From Bacillus sp. 1NLA3E (GTDB lineage: Bacteria; Bacillota; Bacilli; Bacillales; Cytobacillaceae): 64,000 bases of DNA. Made by a program: the position numbers and the translations under genes. Under the pieces are notes generated by a model. It was given only the letters and a program-made list of their open reading frames with translations, had not been told where the DNA came from and searched no databases. This document shows, piece after piece, positions 1-8,502 of the stretch; positions within the stretch are counted from its first letter, which is position 1; every line of letters begins with the position of its first letter. The DNA is taken from the NCBI RefSeq assembly GCF_000242895.2, contig NC_021171.1, positions 2,080,001 to 2,144,000 on the forward strand. Direction: 5' to 3'.

Positions 1-34
1 TTATTGCAAAGAATAAGAACAGGAGGTGATAAAT

Positions 35-214
35 ATGAATAATGAAGAAAACAATGGCATTCACTTTAGGTATAAGGACGACCCTATTGTGAAGCCACCA
101 GAGGGCCCACCCCCCCCACCATTTGTGGATCCACCAAAGGGCCCACCCCCCCCACCATTTGAGAAGCCACCAGAGGGTCCACCACCCTCTCCATTTCCGA
201 AAGGCGGAAATTAA
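35..214 (+). CDS. small proline-rich repeat protein
   Basis: A 59-residue protein of unknown function. The ATG at 35 is chosen because a perfect AGGAGG lies at 21-26, eight bases upstream; an in-frame GTG at 26 would overlap that site. Residues 19-54 are three consecutive 12-residue repeats of the form (V/E)-(K/D)-P-P-(E/K)-G-P-P-P-P-P-F, so half the protein is proline. No signal peptide or membrane segment is visible. Five-proline runs normally need elongation factor P for translation (known biology). The short protein at 18044-18319 also carries a PPPPF run. A surface, spore or adhesion role is possible but not shown. Confidence 0.7.
   Translation: MNNEENNGIHFRYKDDPIVKPPEGPPPPPFVDPPKGPPPPPFEKPPEGPPPSPFPKGGN
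89..196 (+). repeat. three tandem 36-bp coding repeats with C8 tracts
   Basis: Three back-to-back 36-bp units (89-124, 125-160, 161-196) encode the proline-rich repeats. The first two contain an uninterrupted run of eight cytosines; in the third the run is broken by synonymous and missense changes. Both unit number and C-tract length could change by slippage. Confidence 0.85.
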
Positions 215-360
215 TTTGGTGATGGAAGTGGATTGGGTGTTCCCGACAGAGAATTTGGTGGAGTTATTGTGTTCTAGTAGGGGATGATATCCCTGCTAAA
301 CCATCAGGAAGTACCGAGCTAGATTTGTTCCAATAAAAATAATGTTTTTTAGACTTTTAG

Positions 361-399
361 GTAGGGTTGTAGCTGATAAGGCTCAGCCCTACTATTTTT
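361..399 (+). terminator. Rho-independent terminator
   Basis: GTAGGGTTG pairs with CAGCCCTAC around a 14-base loop and is followed by TATTTTTCTC. It could end the transcript of the proline-rich gene 150 bases upstream. The rest of 215-500 shows no coding signal. Confidence 0.55.
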
Positions 400-500
400 C
401 TCATATATCCAGGAAACGGTTCATAATTTATTAAAATGTGTGAGCAACGATAAATATAGGTTTCTGAGGCAACCCTTTTTATTCTTGAACAAATAGCAAG

Positions 501-658
501 ATTGTGAAGTTTTGTACTTAAATTAACGGGCGCATTTCTGCAGCAAGAAATGCGCTATTCTTAATGATTGGGCCAGATTGTTTAGCAACGATAAGTAAGA
601 GAAATGGATATTGTGAAGAAATGTACTTAAGCTAAAGAAGCAGATTAGTTTAGGAACA
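501..658. repeat. dispersed GGGCGC/TACTTAAA repeat, copy A
   Basis: The box TTGTGAAGTTTTGTACTTAA runs straight into a GGGCGC hairpin (GCGCATTTCT at 530 pairs with AGAAATGCGC at 546-555). A GGGCCAGATT segment and a second box (609-635, TTGTGAAGAAATGTACTTAA) follow. It shows both modules of the family in one place and is the reference copy. Related copies occur about every 1-2 kb up to 20.8 kb. Confidence 0.75.
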
Positions 659-774
659 ATCCCGTTTTTACCATAAGAAATTTAATATTGCTTATTTCTA
701 TTTATAATAAGATTTTTAATAAAAATTTATAAATTGCCCATAATAGTAAGTGAATTCTTATTATGGGGGTATGT

Positions 775-867
775 ATGGATAAATATGAAAAAATTAAGCA
801 AGCAAAGACTTTATTACATGAACTCGTGGTAGAGGATTGGAAAACGAGTGGTGATGGACATACTTAA
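775..867 (+). CDS. possible 30-residue small protein
   Basis: An ATG at 775 follows a GGGGGT purine stretch at 765-770 and opens a 30-codon frame (starts MDKYEKIKQAK, ends GDGHT). It is hydrophilic and helix-like with no recognised domain. It could be a real small protein or the start of a decayed gene; its short length gives little statistical support. Confidence 0.25.
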   Translation: MDKYEKIKQAKTLLHELVVEDWKTSGDGHT

Positions 868-963
868 ACTGTTTGGTTCATCCTTTCTGTACAAATAAGA
901 GAATGGAAAGTTAGCATATAGGAATGTTATAAAAGAATTTTTAGGGAGGGGCTTTTTAAAATC

Positions 964-1941
964 ATGGAAATAAAAAAATTAACGCCAGCAGAAATCTCTA
1001 ATCTTTGGACTTCCTATGTAGCAAATACGATGGGAGTATGGGTTTCTCGTCACTTTATAGCAACAACACAAGATCAAGAATTGTTAAAAATGCTTAAGTT
1101 TACCGAAGAAATTGCGATTAAGGAGTCAGAACAATCGAAATTATTCTTAATAGAAGCTGGACAACCCCTTCCACAACCATTTGATGAAAATGATGTAAAA
1201 ATAAATGCTCGCCCTCTTTTTACAGATCACTATGTCATCCTTCTGAAATATGGATTGGTCCAAGCAGCTAATACAGTGAATTCTCTATCGTTAAATACTT
1301 CATCCCGTGGTGATATCCTTTCTTTTTACAAAATGTGCCTTGAAAACTCATCTGAACTACTAAGACAATGTATGAATCTTATGCAAAACAAGGGGTTACA
1401 ACACCCTGAAATTCACATTCCCACCCCAGACCTGGTAGAAAAAGTGGATTCACAAAATTTTTTGTCAGGTTTGTTTACTGATACAAGACCGCTAAATGCA
1501 CTCGAAATAGGTCAAATAGTTCATAATTTTCATGCGACTGAGATCCATAAGGAGTTTATCAGTGGGGCTGCACAGGTTACTAATTCTAAAGAGCTGAAAG
1601 AGCATTATCAACGCGGGGTTGATATTTCTGATAAACAACTTGAAATATTTCAATCAATTCTTACAAAAAATGGCTTGCCCAAACTGCCAACATGGGAAAC
1701 TGAAATCCTTGATACAACTGCTTCACCTTTTTCTGAACGGGTTATGCTTTATAAACACGCTGCATTAACATCACAGGCCTCTGCACGATATGGAGCTACA
1801 TTGTCGAGCACAACAAGAAAGGATATTGGAGCACACTTTATGCGCTTAATGGGGGAAACTCTTAAGTATGGTGAAGATACTGCTAATCTCCTGATTAAAT
1901 ACAAATTTTTGGATCAATTACCGATGGCGAAAGGGCAGTAA
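964..1941 (+). CDS. DUF3231 family protein
   Basis: A 325-residue cytoplasmic protein recognised as DUF3231, a family common in spore-forming Bacillaceae and of unknown function. It is built as two similar alpha-helical halves (about residues 5-160 and 165-320). Each begins with a segment resembling L-(T/N)-x-x-E-I-(S/G) and contains a helix with His/Glu spacing like ferritin-fold bundles; that resemblance is inference. GGGAGG at 943-948 supports this start. It stands alone between a repeat copy and a membrane-protein gene and has full length for the family. Confidence 0.8.
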   Translation: MEIKKLTPAEISNLWTSYVANTMGVWVSRHFIATTQDQELLKMLKFTEEIAIKESEQSKLFLIEAGQPLPQPFDENDVKINARPLFTDHYVILLKYGLVQAANTVNSLSLNTSSRGDILSFYKMCLENSSELLRQCMNLMQNKGLQHPEIHIPTPDLVEKVDSQNFLSGLFTDTRPLNALEIGQIVHNFHATEIHKEFISGAAQVTNSKELKEHYQRGVDISDKQLEIFQSILTKNGLPKLPTWETEILDTTASPFSERVMLYKHAALTSQASARYGATLSSTTRKDIGAHFMRLMGETLKYGEDTANLLIKYKFLDQLPMAKGQ

Positions 1942-2205
1942 CTAGATCCTATTTAGTTAAGTTTTTTATCTAACACTATTCCAAAGATATTTTAGGATGA
2001 ATAATGAATAGAAACATTTTCTTCATCATAGGAAAATGACATCAAAATAGAGTATGCGAAAGTGAAAAACAAATAACTGACATTAATGATGATTTAATAT
2101 GGCAATTGAGAATGGGTGGTAAGAAAAACCCCTTACAAGTGCCGACCGAGAAAGGTAGTACACCCACATCATCAAATCTATTACATTAAGAAGGATAATT
2201 TACAT

Positions 2206-2667
2206 ATGAAAAAAGAAAAGCCTAAAAATCATGAGGCTTTACTTTGGAGCATTGCATTACCAGGGTTTGGCCAGTTTTTAAATGGAAGCGTAATAAAGGG
2301 CATAGCATTTATTATTTTAGAGTTTCTAGTAAACGTTCAAAGTAATTTCAATTTAGCAATCATGTATTCATTTACAGGCGAAATAAACAAAGCCATTGAA
2401 ATAACTGATTTTCAATGGCTTATGTTTTATCCCTGTTTATATATGTTTGCGATGTGGGATGCTTATCGAGAGGCAAACGGAAAAATAAATTCTTTTTCTT
2501 ACATTCCCTTTGTTGTTGGTGCTTTTTTTTTAACAATCGGTTTAATGTATTCGTCAAAACTAAAAATATTTGGGGTGATTTATGGACCGGTTTTTTTACC
2601 TATGCTTTTTTTTATTCCAGGAATAATTATGGGTATTATTATTTATAAGTCCATTTTAAAAACATAA
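2206..2667 (+). CDS. small multi-pass membrane protein
   Basis: A 153-residue protein of unknown function. The ATG at 2206 follows AAGAAGGAT at 2189; a GTG at 2116 would add 30 hydrophilic residues without a good ribosome site. After a basic start it has a conserved-looking A-L-P-G-F-G-Q-F-L-N-G segment leading into a membrane helix, then about three more hydrophobic segments (near residues 75-90, 100-120, 130-150). The GxGQFxxG start resembles TM2/DUF5683-type small membrane proteins, but the match is too weak to name. It is a single gene followed by repeat copy B. Confidence 0.6.
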   Translation: MKKEKPKNHEALLWSIALPGFGQFLNGSVIKGIAFIILEFLVNVQSNFNLAIMYSFTGEINKAIEITDFQWLMFYPCLYMFAMWDAYREANGKINSFSYIPFVVGAFFLTIGLMYSSKLKIFGVIYGPVFLPMLFFIPGIIMGIIIYKSILKT

Positions 2668-2714
2668 TGCAATAATTCGTTCCAAATGGATACTTTGGTA
2701 CTGGGTTAGGAAAT

Positions 2715-2820
2715 TGATCTTCCGCAAACGGGCGCGAAAATCGAGCAACTATGGACTGTTTTTAAGCAGTTCATTTTTTTCTTTGTCTTTAATCAGTCAT
2801 AGGGCAGATTAGTGGAACAC
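2715..2820. repeat. dispersed repeat, copy B
   Basis: It contains CAAACGGGCGC followed by an ATGGACTG...CAGTTC hairpin and ends with GGGCAGATTAGTGGAACAC. The GGACTGTTT...AGCAGT variant of the hairpin is shared with copy K at 19.76 kb. Confidence 0.6.
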
Positions 2821-2874
2821 TACTTACCAGATTATGTTAAAATTGTCTTATTGTTTTATCTTGGAGGCGAAAAT

Positions 2875-3477
2875 ATGAAGCGAATGTCATTTGAACCACC
2901 AACAGACCACTATGATGAACAGATAGAGGCAATAGATGAACAAATATGTAATTTAATTAAACAATGGAAGGATCTTTCAAATAATAATCCTGGTTTTCCC
3001 ACTAAACAACTTATTACAAATTGGGCAAAAGAGTATAATTTTTATGAGGATTTTCTAAACAGTGTTTTTGCGGATTTCTTAAACGAAGAGATATATAGAC
3101 CTATTGTAGAGCCAAAAGGATTTCTTAAAAATATACCGTTATTAAAGTCGTTTGAAAAAGATAATAAATTTTATTCAGTAACATTTGTACGTCAGTTTGA
3201 AAACGCAAGTGTAGTTCATTTGAATATTGACAGAATCTCTTCTGATGAAATGTTTGAATGGCATCAGCGAGAACATACCTATTTTGAACTCTCAATAGTA
3301 GGAGAAGGAACTCATTATGACTGTCGAAACGAAGGAGGGGGAGGCTCCAGAGGACATGAATCTTTTACATTCATCGTATCGCCATCTTTACCCGACGATA
3401 TTTCTAAATATAAACTAGTCTTTAAAGAATATAAAGTACCATTCCAAAAACCAACGGGTTATGAATTTGTTATATAA
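2875..3477 (+). CDS. conserved hypothetical protein
   Basis: A 200-residue soluble protein. The ATG at 2875 is preceded by GGAGG at 2863-2867, which argues against the longer reading from 2812. The N-terminal 45 residues form a helix with the pattern D-E-Q-I-C-x-L-I-K-Q followed by NNNPGFP, resembling a chorismate-mutase-like helix found at the start of several Bacillus hypothetical proteins. The C-terminal part is beta-rich with a glycine run (EGGGGSRGH, about 153-161). No catalytic motif is recognised. It is a single-gene segment between repeat copies B and C. Confidence 0.6.
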   Translation: MKRMSFEPPTDHYDEQIEAIDEQICNLIKQWKDLSNNNPGFPTKQLITNWAKEYNFYEDFLNSVFADFLNEEIYRPIVEPKGFLKNIPLLKSFEKDNKFYSVTFVRQFENASVVHLNIDRISSDEMFEWHQREHTYFELSIVGEGTHYDCRNEGGGGSRGHESFTFIVSPSLPDDISKYKLVFKEYKVPFQKPTGYEFVI

Positions 3478-3510
3478 GTGGGCAATTAATTTATATAATT
3501 AACCACTCAT

Positions 3511-3588
3511 ATCCTTGTTCAAGAATCGGGCGCACTTCTTTAATAAGGGTGCGTCTTTTTTGAATCAGACCAGTTTATGGAGTAACGA
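3511..3588. repeat. dispersed repeat, copy C
   Basis: CCTTGTTCAAGAATCGGGCGC, then a short hairpin (GCGCACTTCTT / AAGGGTGCGT), TTTTTT and a segment like GACCAGTTTATGGAGTAACG. It doubles as a plausible terminator for the gene ending at 3477. Confidence 0.65.
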
Positions 3589-3632
3589 AAAAAAGCCCAA
3601 TTTCTAAATCTTAATGTTGAAATTGGGCTTTT
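3589..3632. terminator. bidirectional hairpin terminator
   Basis: AAAGCCCAATTTC pairs perfectly with GAAATTGGGCTTT, with A and T runs outside. It would end the transposase transcript on the minus strand. Confidence 0.7.
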
Positions 3633-4772
3633 CAATATTGGAATTGATGAGCCTTTCGCCTGTTTTTCTGTAGGAGGGTAAACACGCGAAACAGGACCTT
3701 TGATAGGTCTTGGGTGCTTTTTTGTATCGAATGAAACAGTAATAAAAAATAATCTTTGATGATATAAATGGCTTTATATTCGCTGAGTTCTTGTTTTTTC
3801 TTGGTAAGTAATAGCTGCCTCATTTGAAACATGGTGGAAGAACAAAGTAGGATGGCAATTAGTTGACCATAGAGATGACATTCTAATCGTTCTTTTTTAA
3901 TCTCTTTACAATGATCGATTTCAAAGAAGGATTTCCATGTTTTAAAAAGTAATTCGATTTGCCATCGTAATAAGTAAAGATCGTGAACGTGTTCCGTTGG
4001 AACATCTTCGGGTGGTGCATTGGTTATGTATACATTCATCGCACTCAATCGTTTACTCCGTTCCTTCATAACAATTCCTTTCTTTTTCTCCTTTAACGCT
4101 TGATTTCCCCTCCGTTTTCTCGTTTGTTAATCCGTCAGTCTGTGGATAATGACTCTAGCTGGCAATTTTTGATACTGCCCGATGTAAGCGTCAGATATTT
4201 CATAGGTTTGCCCCGGTTTTAATTGATTCATAATTTCGATCATTTTGTTTACCTGGTCCTGAGTGAACGTGCATAAATTGGCCACTAAGAAGATCATATT
4301 CTAATTGAATCTTTACGCCAGCTGTATGGCTACTCCCTCCAGATCCTTGATAAGCTGGGGCAAACACATCTGGAAGTTGAAAAGTAGTAGAATCCATGAT
4401 TCGTATACGCTGAAACCGAGTGGCATAACAATGAGGAAGAATATTAGAGGAATATAGCTTTTGAGTAAACAAGGAAGTGAATACATGTCGTAGAAGCTTG
4501 ACAGCAGATGGATTAAATCGTTGGTTGAGTCCTTCAGGACTAATCAAGACACCCGTTGAAGATTCTAAACAACTACATAATTGTGCTAATGAAGTATGAG
4601 CTACTTTTTGGCTCAACCATACGCATAAAGCAACCAAATCTTGTACTCGGTACTTACTTTTTCGTTGTACAAATCCTATCTCCTTAGCTAGTTGTTCTAG
4701 AGCTTGTGGTGACCTATATCGATGTAATTCCTGTGAAAAAAAGTAAAGCTCCTCAGAGATGGAAAGATTCAT
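3632..4772 (-). pseudogene. degraded IS231/IS4-type DDE transposase
   Basis: Two open pieces (4772-4200 and 4069-3632) are the two ends of one IS231-like transposase. The N-terminal piece has the catalytic-type I-M-D-S-T-T-F segment and ends shortly after a GKQND motif. The C-terminal piece carries the LRWQIELLFKTWK block with the YREK-type region and ERLECHLYGQL. Between them an out-of-frame junction near 4240 removes roughly 80-100 codons including the second Asp region. Further on, the coding frame (..YEISDAYIG.., ..[10 protein letters not shown]..) meets an in-frame TAA just before QTRKRR. No flanking inverted repeats could be placed with confidence. Confidence 0.85.
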
Positions 4773-4858
4773 AAAAAAACACCATCCTTTCGTATAGTTC
4801 TACAAAAAGAATAGCGTTTTCCTTGTTTAGGGGATATGATTTTTCCTCAGCTGATGGC

Positions 4859-5572
4859 TTAAGCTAAAATGTGACCGCCTTCTACATGAAGAACGGTTCC
4901 AGTCACGAAACTATTTTGAAGCAAGTATAGCACACTTTGTGCAACATCTTCAGCTCTTCCTATTCGTTTCACAGGAAGTATGTTTTCAACCGTAGCATAG
5001 AAATGATTACGAGTTTCTTCTGGCATTTTACTGCGGGAAGGTGTATCAATTATACCGGGTGAAACGGTGTTCACTCGGGTCGGAGCAAGTTCTAATGCCA
5101 AGGTCTTTCCTAGATTCGAAACGGCCGCATTGACTGCACCTAGAATTGACGAACCAACCATCGATTTATAGGCTACAACCCCAGAGAATAATATGATTGA
5201 GCCGTTTGGTAAAATTTTCGGAGCACCGTATTTTGCTGCATAATATTGTCCCCAAAATTTGTTTTCAAACAGTTGTCGGGCTTGGGCTGTATCCGTTTGG
5301 AGGAATGACCCGCCGGATGTTTCTGCCGCGCTCACCACAAGATGATCGAACTGGCCGATTTTTTCAAAGAAAGACTGAACTTGCTGTTCTTGTGTTGTAT
5401 CTAGCGTAAAAGCCGTAGCCCTATCTCCTAGCTGCTCTTTTGCATTCCGTAATTTATCTTCGGAACGGCTGGCAATGATTACTTCTGCCCCTTGGGCTAT
5501 AACCTGTTTAGCTGATTCCAAACCAATCCCAGAGCTTCCACCGATAATTACAACTTTTTTATCTTTTAACAT
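4859..5572 (-). CDS. atypical SDR-family oxidoreductase
   Basis: A 237-residue short-chain dehydrogenase/reductase with Rossmann motif GGSSGIG at 11-17 and the Asp of the DTTQEQQV segment. The canonical YxxxK catalytic pair is absent: where Y-x-A-S-K-A-A is expected the protein reads L-G-A-V-N-A-A. It therefore belongs to the variant SDR group with an A-V-N-x-A segment and may use other residues or not be a classical dehydrogenase. GGAGG lies 7 bases before the ATG. It is the last gene of a minus-strand set (MFS pump, ester cyclase, quinone-reductase-like, SDR) opposite an HxlR regulator; the first two are broken. Confidence 0.85.
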   Translation of the reverse strand: MLKDKKVVIIGGSSGIGLESAKQVIAQGAEVIIASRSEDKLRNAKEQLGDRATAFTLDTTQEQQVQSFFEKIGQFDHLVVSAAETSGGSFLQTDTAQARQLFENKFWGQYYAAKYGAPKILPNGSIILFSGVVAYKSMVGSSILGAVNAAVSNLGKTLALELAPTRVNTVSPGIIDTPSRSKMPEETRNHFYATVENILPVKRIGRAEDVAQSVLYLLQNSFVTGTVLHVEGGHILA

Positions 5573-5604
5573 GTTTTTACCTCCACATGATTTTACTTAA
5601 TAGA

Positions 5605-6156
5605 TTAAAAATTCAATACCTCTTTCAGATGTATATCAAGTTCGGATACAAATTTTTCAACCTTCGGATTTTTGATTACATCATAGCTAGTAAAACTCTT
5701 TAAAGGTTTCATTCCGAGGAATTTCTGTATACGATGTAAATGGCTTAATGCCTCTTCTAGGCTGCTCCCTTCAAAAAATTGACTTGGATCGTTAAATGCT
5801 TTTTCAGGAGCATTCCAGGTAGTCGAAAACATATATTTCTTTTCGGTCAATAAACCGCCTCTTCCATACTGATCAGCACCCTTAAAAAATAAACCATAAG
5901 CATAAACTTCATCCATATACGTCTTCAGTAAGCCTGGAACACTAAACCAATAGATAGGTGTTTGATAAATAACAATATCAGCCCATAAAAATTTTTGTTG
6001 TTCTTCTTCGATTTTATATCCATTTTGAATAATTGTTGTTTTTATATTGTTCTTTTCACTTAACAAACTGACCATTTTGTCCATCAATGTTTGGTTCAAA
6101 TTCCCCTCTGCTGAACTATATTTCTGATGACCGTTAATAATAAGTATATTTTTCAT
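5605..6156 (-). CDS. NAD(P)H-dependent oxidoreductase (MdaB/flavodoxin-like fold)
   Basis: 183 residues with the flavodoxin-like quinone-reductase fold: an N-terminal beta strand into I-N-G-H-Q, then Q-T-P-I-Y-W-F-S-V-P-G at about 65-75, which in MdaB/YwrO-type enzymes lines the FAD/FMN site, then a segment around F-F-K-G. Family members carry out two-electron reduction of quinones and related electrophiles using NAD(P)H. It lies 32 bases upstream of the SDR gene on the same strand. HxlR regulators commonly control such electrophile-response genes, so the divergent HxlR at 7535 is the likely regulator (inference). Confidence 0.85.
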   Translation of the reverse strand: MKNILIINGHQKYSSAEGNLNQTLMDKMVSLLSEKNNIKTTIIQNGYKIEEEQQKFLWADIVIYQTPIYWFSVPGLLKTYMDEVYAYGLFFKGADQYGRGGLLTEKKYMFSTTWNAPEKAFNDPSQFFEGSSLEEALSHLHRIQKFLGMKPLKSFTSYDVIKNPKVEKFVSELDIHLKEVLNF

Positions 6157-6207
6157 CTTTTTTCTAGCTCCTTTAATTCTGTAGTCTCTTTAAAAACTCT
6201 TAGGTGT

Positions 6208-6520
6208 TCAATTTTCAGATACTACTCCCAGCTGTTGCATTAATGTAAGATTATCCTCTAAGTGCCAATCCTCAACGACTTTTTCATACCTGATATGCAA
6301 AATATCAATGGCAAAGAAATGAACAGGCTTTCCGGTTGGCGTTTTTCCCATAAACTCACCTTTGTATGTCCCGTTGAATGAGAGACGAGCTGTTACCTTG
6401 TCAGCGGATACCACTAAATCCTCAATAGCACACTGTAAATCAGGAACATCTTTACGAAAGTTGCGAGAAGCGAAGGCCAGTTCCTCCGGATTAATGTGAA
6501 TACCACCAAAATAGCAGCTA
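6208..6520 (-). pseudogene. C-terminal fragment of SnoaL-type ester cyclase
   Basis: The last ~95 residues match SnoaL-like/ester-cyclase proteins: F-R-K-D-V-P-D-L-Q, K-G-E-F-M-G-x-x-P-T-G-K, then a V-V-E-D-W-H-x-E-D-N-L-x-x-M-Q-Q-L-G end. The first ~40-50 residues of the family, with part of the active-site pocket, are missing. The open frame upstream is instead an out-of-frame reading of the MFS gene. A deletion near 6500-6515 has thus joined the middle of the pump gene to the middle of this gene. Confidence 0.75.
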
Positions 6521-7375
6521 AGAGTGCCAGCATTCCAACGAGGGAAGGCATCAGCTTCCAATCCGACAGCTTACCGCCAATCGTATTGCCGATCGTCATT
6601 CCTATGCCGAATATAAGTAGTATCGGGGTGACTGTACCTGAGTCAAATCCCGTGATATCCGTCAATATGGGAGCGATATAGGTAAATGCCGTGAATACAC
6701 CGCCGAACCCTAGCACCGTCATGAGTAAAGCGAGCAATACCTGTTTGTTGCGAAGGGCGCGAATTTCTTGACGATAATTCGAGATAACCTCTCCTTGGAT
6801 ATGTGGAACGAGCCAAGCAATCCCGATGAGAGATACGATGCCCAGAACCGTTACAATCCAAATGTAGCGCGCCATCCCCACATTTGCCCAATAAAGGTTC
6901 CAAATGGGACACCAAAGATATTAGCCAACGTGAGACCAGCAAACATCATTGCAATGGCGCTTGCTTGTTTTTCACGAGGAACGAGACGGGTTGCCACGAT
7001 AGAGCCGACACCAAAGAACGTGCCGTGCGCAAAGGAAGAAAGGACGCGGGCGGTCATCAGAACTTGATAATTGGGAGCTACAGCTGCCATTAGATTTCCT
7101 GCAACGAAGATCAGCATCAAACTGAACAGCAGCAACTAACGTGACAAACGTCAGGTAAATGCGGTGATAATTGGACCGCCGATTGCGACGCCTAGCGCGT
7201 AGCCGGTAACCAATAACCCTGCTGCGCTTAAGGTAATATTCAAATCGTTTGCTACATCCGGAAGAATACCCATGATGATGAACTCTGTGGTACCGATAGC
7301 AAAAGCACTGATTAAGAGAGCAATGAGCGCTAACGGCAGTTTGTTTCGTTGATTTCTCGCACTAATTTTGATCAC
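6500..7375 (-). pseudogene. MFS efflux transporter, multiply disrupted
   Basis: A YdhP/AraJ-like major facilitator: A-F-A-I-G-T-T-E-F at the start, R-V-L-S-S-F-A-H-G-x-F-F-G later. Damage visible directly: an in-frame TGA where G is expected after ITAFT (7151-7153); an in-frame TAG where K is expected before LLLFSLML (7136-7138); a one-base loss near 6870 that shifts W-R-A-T-F into a new frame; and a deletion near 6505 that removes the last two or three helices and fuses the remnant to the ester-cyclase fragment. AGGAGG at 7375-7380 marks the old start, with no ATG following it in frame. The divergent HxlR gene was probably its regulator. Confidence 0.85.
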
Positions 7376-7534
7376 CTCCTCAATATAGGGATGGAGTAAT
7401 AGGTTCATCGATATTATATATGTAGTAAATTCAATTATGGAAGTAGTGATATTTAATTCATAAAGTTTCCGAAAATATACTATTGTGATATGATGAGGTA
7501 AATTAGTCAAAAAATTTTAGGAAGGATGTTTCAG

Positions 7535-7873
7535 ATGAGTGTTATTGAGCCGGTCGTGCTGACCAAAGGAGTGCCAGGTGAGCCTTGCCCCATTGCTAAA
7601 ACGCTTGACGTGATTGGGACTAAATGGACCTTTTTAATTATTCGTGATCTGCTTATTGAAGGAACGATGCGATTCAGCGACCTATTGAAATCAATGAATG
7701 GAATTAGCCCGAAAACACTTTCACTCCGTCTTAAGGAACTAGAAGATCATGGGATATTGAAAAGAAAGGTATTTCCAGAGGTCCCCCCTCGTGTGGAATA
7801 TACGTTAACGGAAAAAGGAAAACGATTGGAAAGTATTTTCATTGAATTAAAGAGATTTGGATTAAATTTATAA
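7535..7873 (+). CDS. HxlR-family transcriptional regulator
   Basis: 112 residues forming one winged-helix HxlR domain: C-P-I-A-K-T-L-D-V-I-G-T-K-W-T at the start with the near-invariant Cys and KW, R-F-S-D-L-L-K-S before the recognition helix (I-S-P-K-T-L-S-x-R-L-K-E-L), and a wing ending Y-T-L-T-E-K-G. HxlR proteins are dimeric repressors or activators, often sensing electrophiles through the N-terminal Cys (known of the family). The ATG at 7535 is preferred over 7526 because AGGAAGGA (about 7519-7526) is correctly spaced from it. It is transcribed away from the oxidoreductase/MFS genes, as expected for a local regulator. Confidence 0.88.
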   Translation: MSVIEPVVLTKGVPGEPCPIAKTLDVIGTKWTFLIIRDLLIEGTMRFSDLLKSMNGISPKTLSLRLKELEDHGILKRKVFPEVPPRVEYTLTEKGKRLESIFIELKRFGLNL

Positions 7874-7914
7874 AAGATCAAATATGGATCATTCTTTAAA
7901 TTTGGGTGAGTTAA

Positions 7915-8066
7915 TTATGATCCATATCAGAAATTCTTTGATTTATGGAGGACAATCGAATCAGCTATGGATAGTTAATTCCAGCAGACGAATTTAATGA
8001 CTCGGCTTGGTGTGAAAGTTCAAGTTGAAATCGAGGGTATCCATTTAATCCTTGGGGGAATATGAG
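7915..8066 (+). pseudogene. unrecognised coding remnant
   Basis: Two frames read like protein: D-P-Y-Q-K-F-F-D-L-W, then after a frame change I-P-A-D-E-F-N-D-S-A-W followed, across an in-frame TGA, by R-G-Y-P-F-N-P-W. They look like pieces of one gene with at least one frameshift and one nonsense change. The family is not recognised. Confidence 0.35.
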
Positions 8067-8078
8067 TAGGAAAAAAAT

Positions 8079-8126
8079 AAACAGGCCACTTAGTGGCATT
8101 TTATTACCATCAAGTGACCTGTTTTA
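8079..8126. terminator. hairpin terminator
   Basis: AACAGGCCACTT pairs with AAGTGACCTGTT (one mismatch) with A and T runs on the outer sides, so it can act on either strand. Confidence 0.6.
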
Positions 8127-8274
8127 ACATAATGCTGGCTGAATTCCCTACCCATCAAGCAGATAATTTGAAGTAATCCCAAAATGAAAATTTATATCTC
8201 TACAGTAATTTATGAGAATTCAGCTCATTTTTTACGTTTTGGGGAACAAGAAATTTCTTACCTTGATGGTCATG

Positions 8275-8372
8275 GGGTTAAGACCATATTTTAGTTATTC
8301 CATAAAAGGGCGCTTTCCTTTAATAAGGATTTCGTTCTTTTGTATTATAGGGCCATTTAATGGAGTAAGACT
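8275..8372. repeat. dispersed repeat, copy D
   Basis: The segment CATATTTTAGTTATTCCAT then AGGGCGC, a weak hairpin, and AGGGCCATTTAATGGAGTAAG. The lead-in is shared almost base for base with copy F2 (14.93 kb), showing that the family extends upstream of the hairpin. Confidence 0.65.
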
Positions 8373-8381
8373 CTCAAACGA

Positions 8382-8412
8382 AAAACACCGACCTGCTATA
8401 GTCGGTGTTTTG
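8382..8412. terminator. hairpin terminator
   Basis: AAAACACCGAC pairs perfectly with GTCGGTGTTTT. It lies between the tRNA remnant and repeat D and is plausible in both directions. Confidence 0.7.
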
Positions 8413-8420
8413 TTTACAAC

Positions 8421-8475
8421 GCCAAGGGGGATCGAACCCCTAACCTCATCGCTGCCTGCAATGCGCTCTCCCGCT
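8421..8475 (-). pseudogene. tRNA-Ala-like remnant
   Basis: On the minus strand the sequence runs from a D-arm (GGGAGAGCGC) through a shortened anticodon region (TTGCAGGCAG) to an intact T-arm (AGGGG-TTCGATC-CCCCT). The 5' acceptor strand and a proper anticodon stem are missing, so it cannot fold as a full tRNA. The order of blocks matches tRNA-Ala best. Such 3' tRNA pieces are often left by integrating elements (inference). Confidence 0.5.
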
Positions 8476-8502
8476 TTGGAAAGTTTCACTGTCCTGAACC
8501 AT

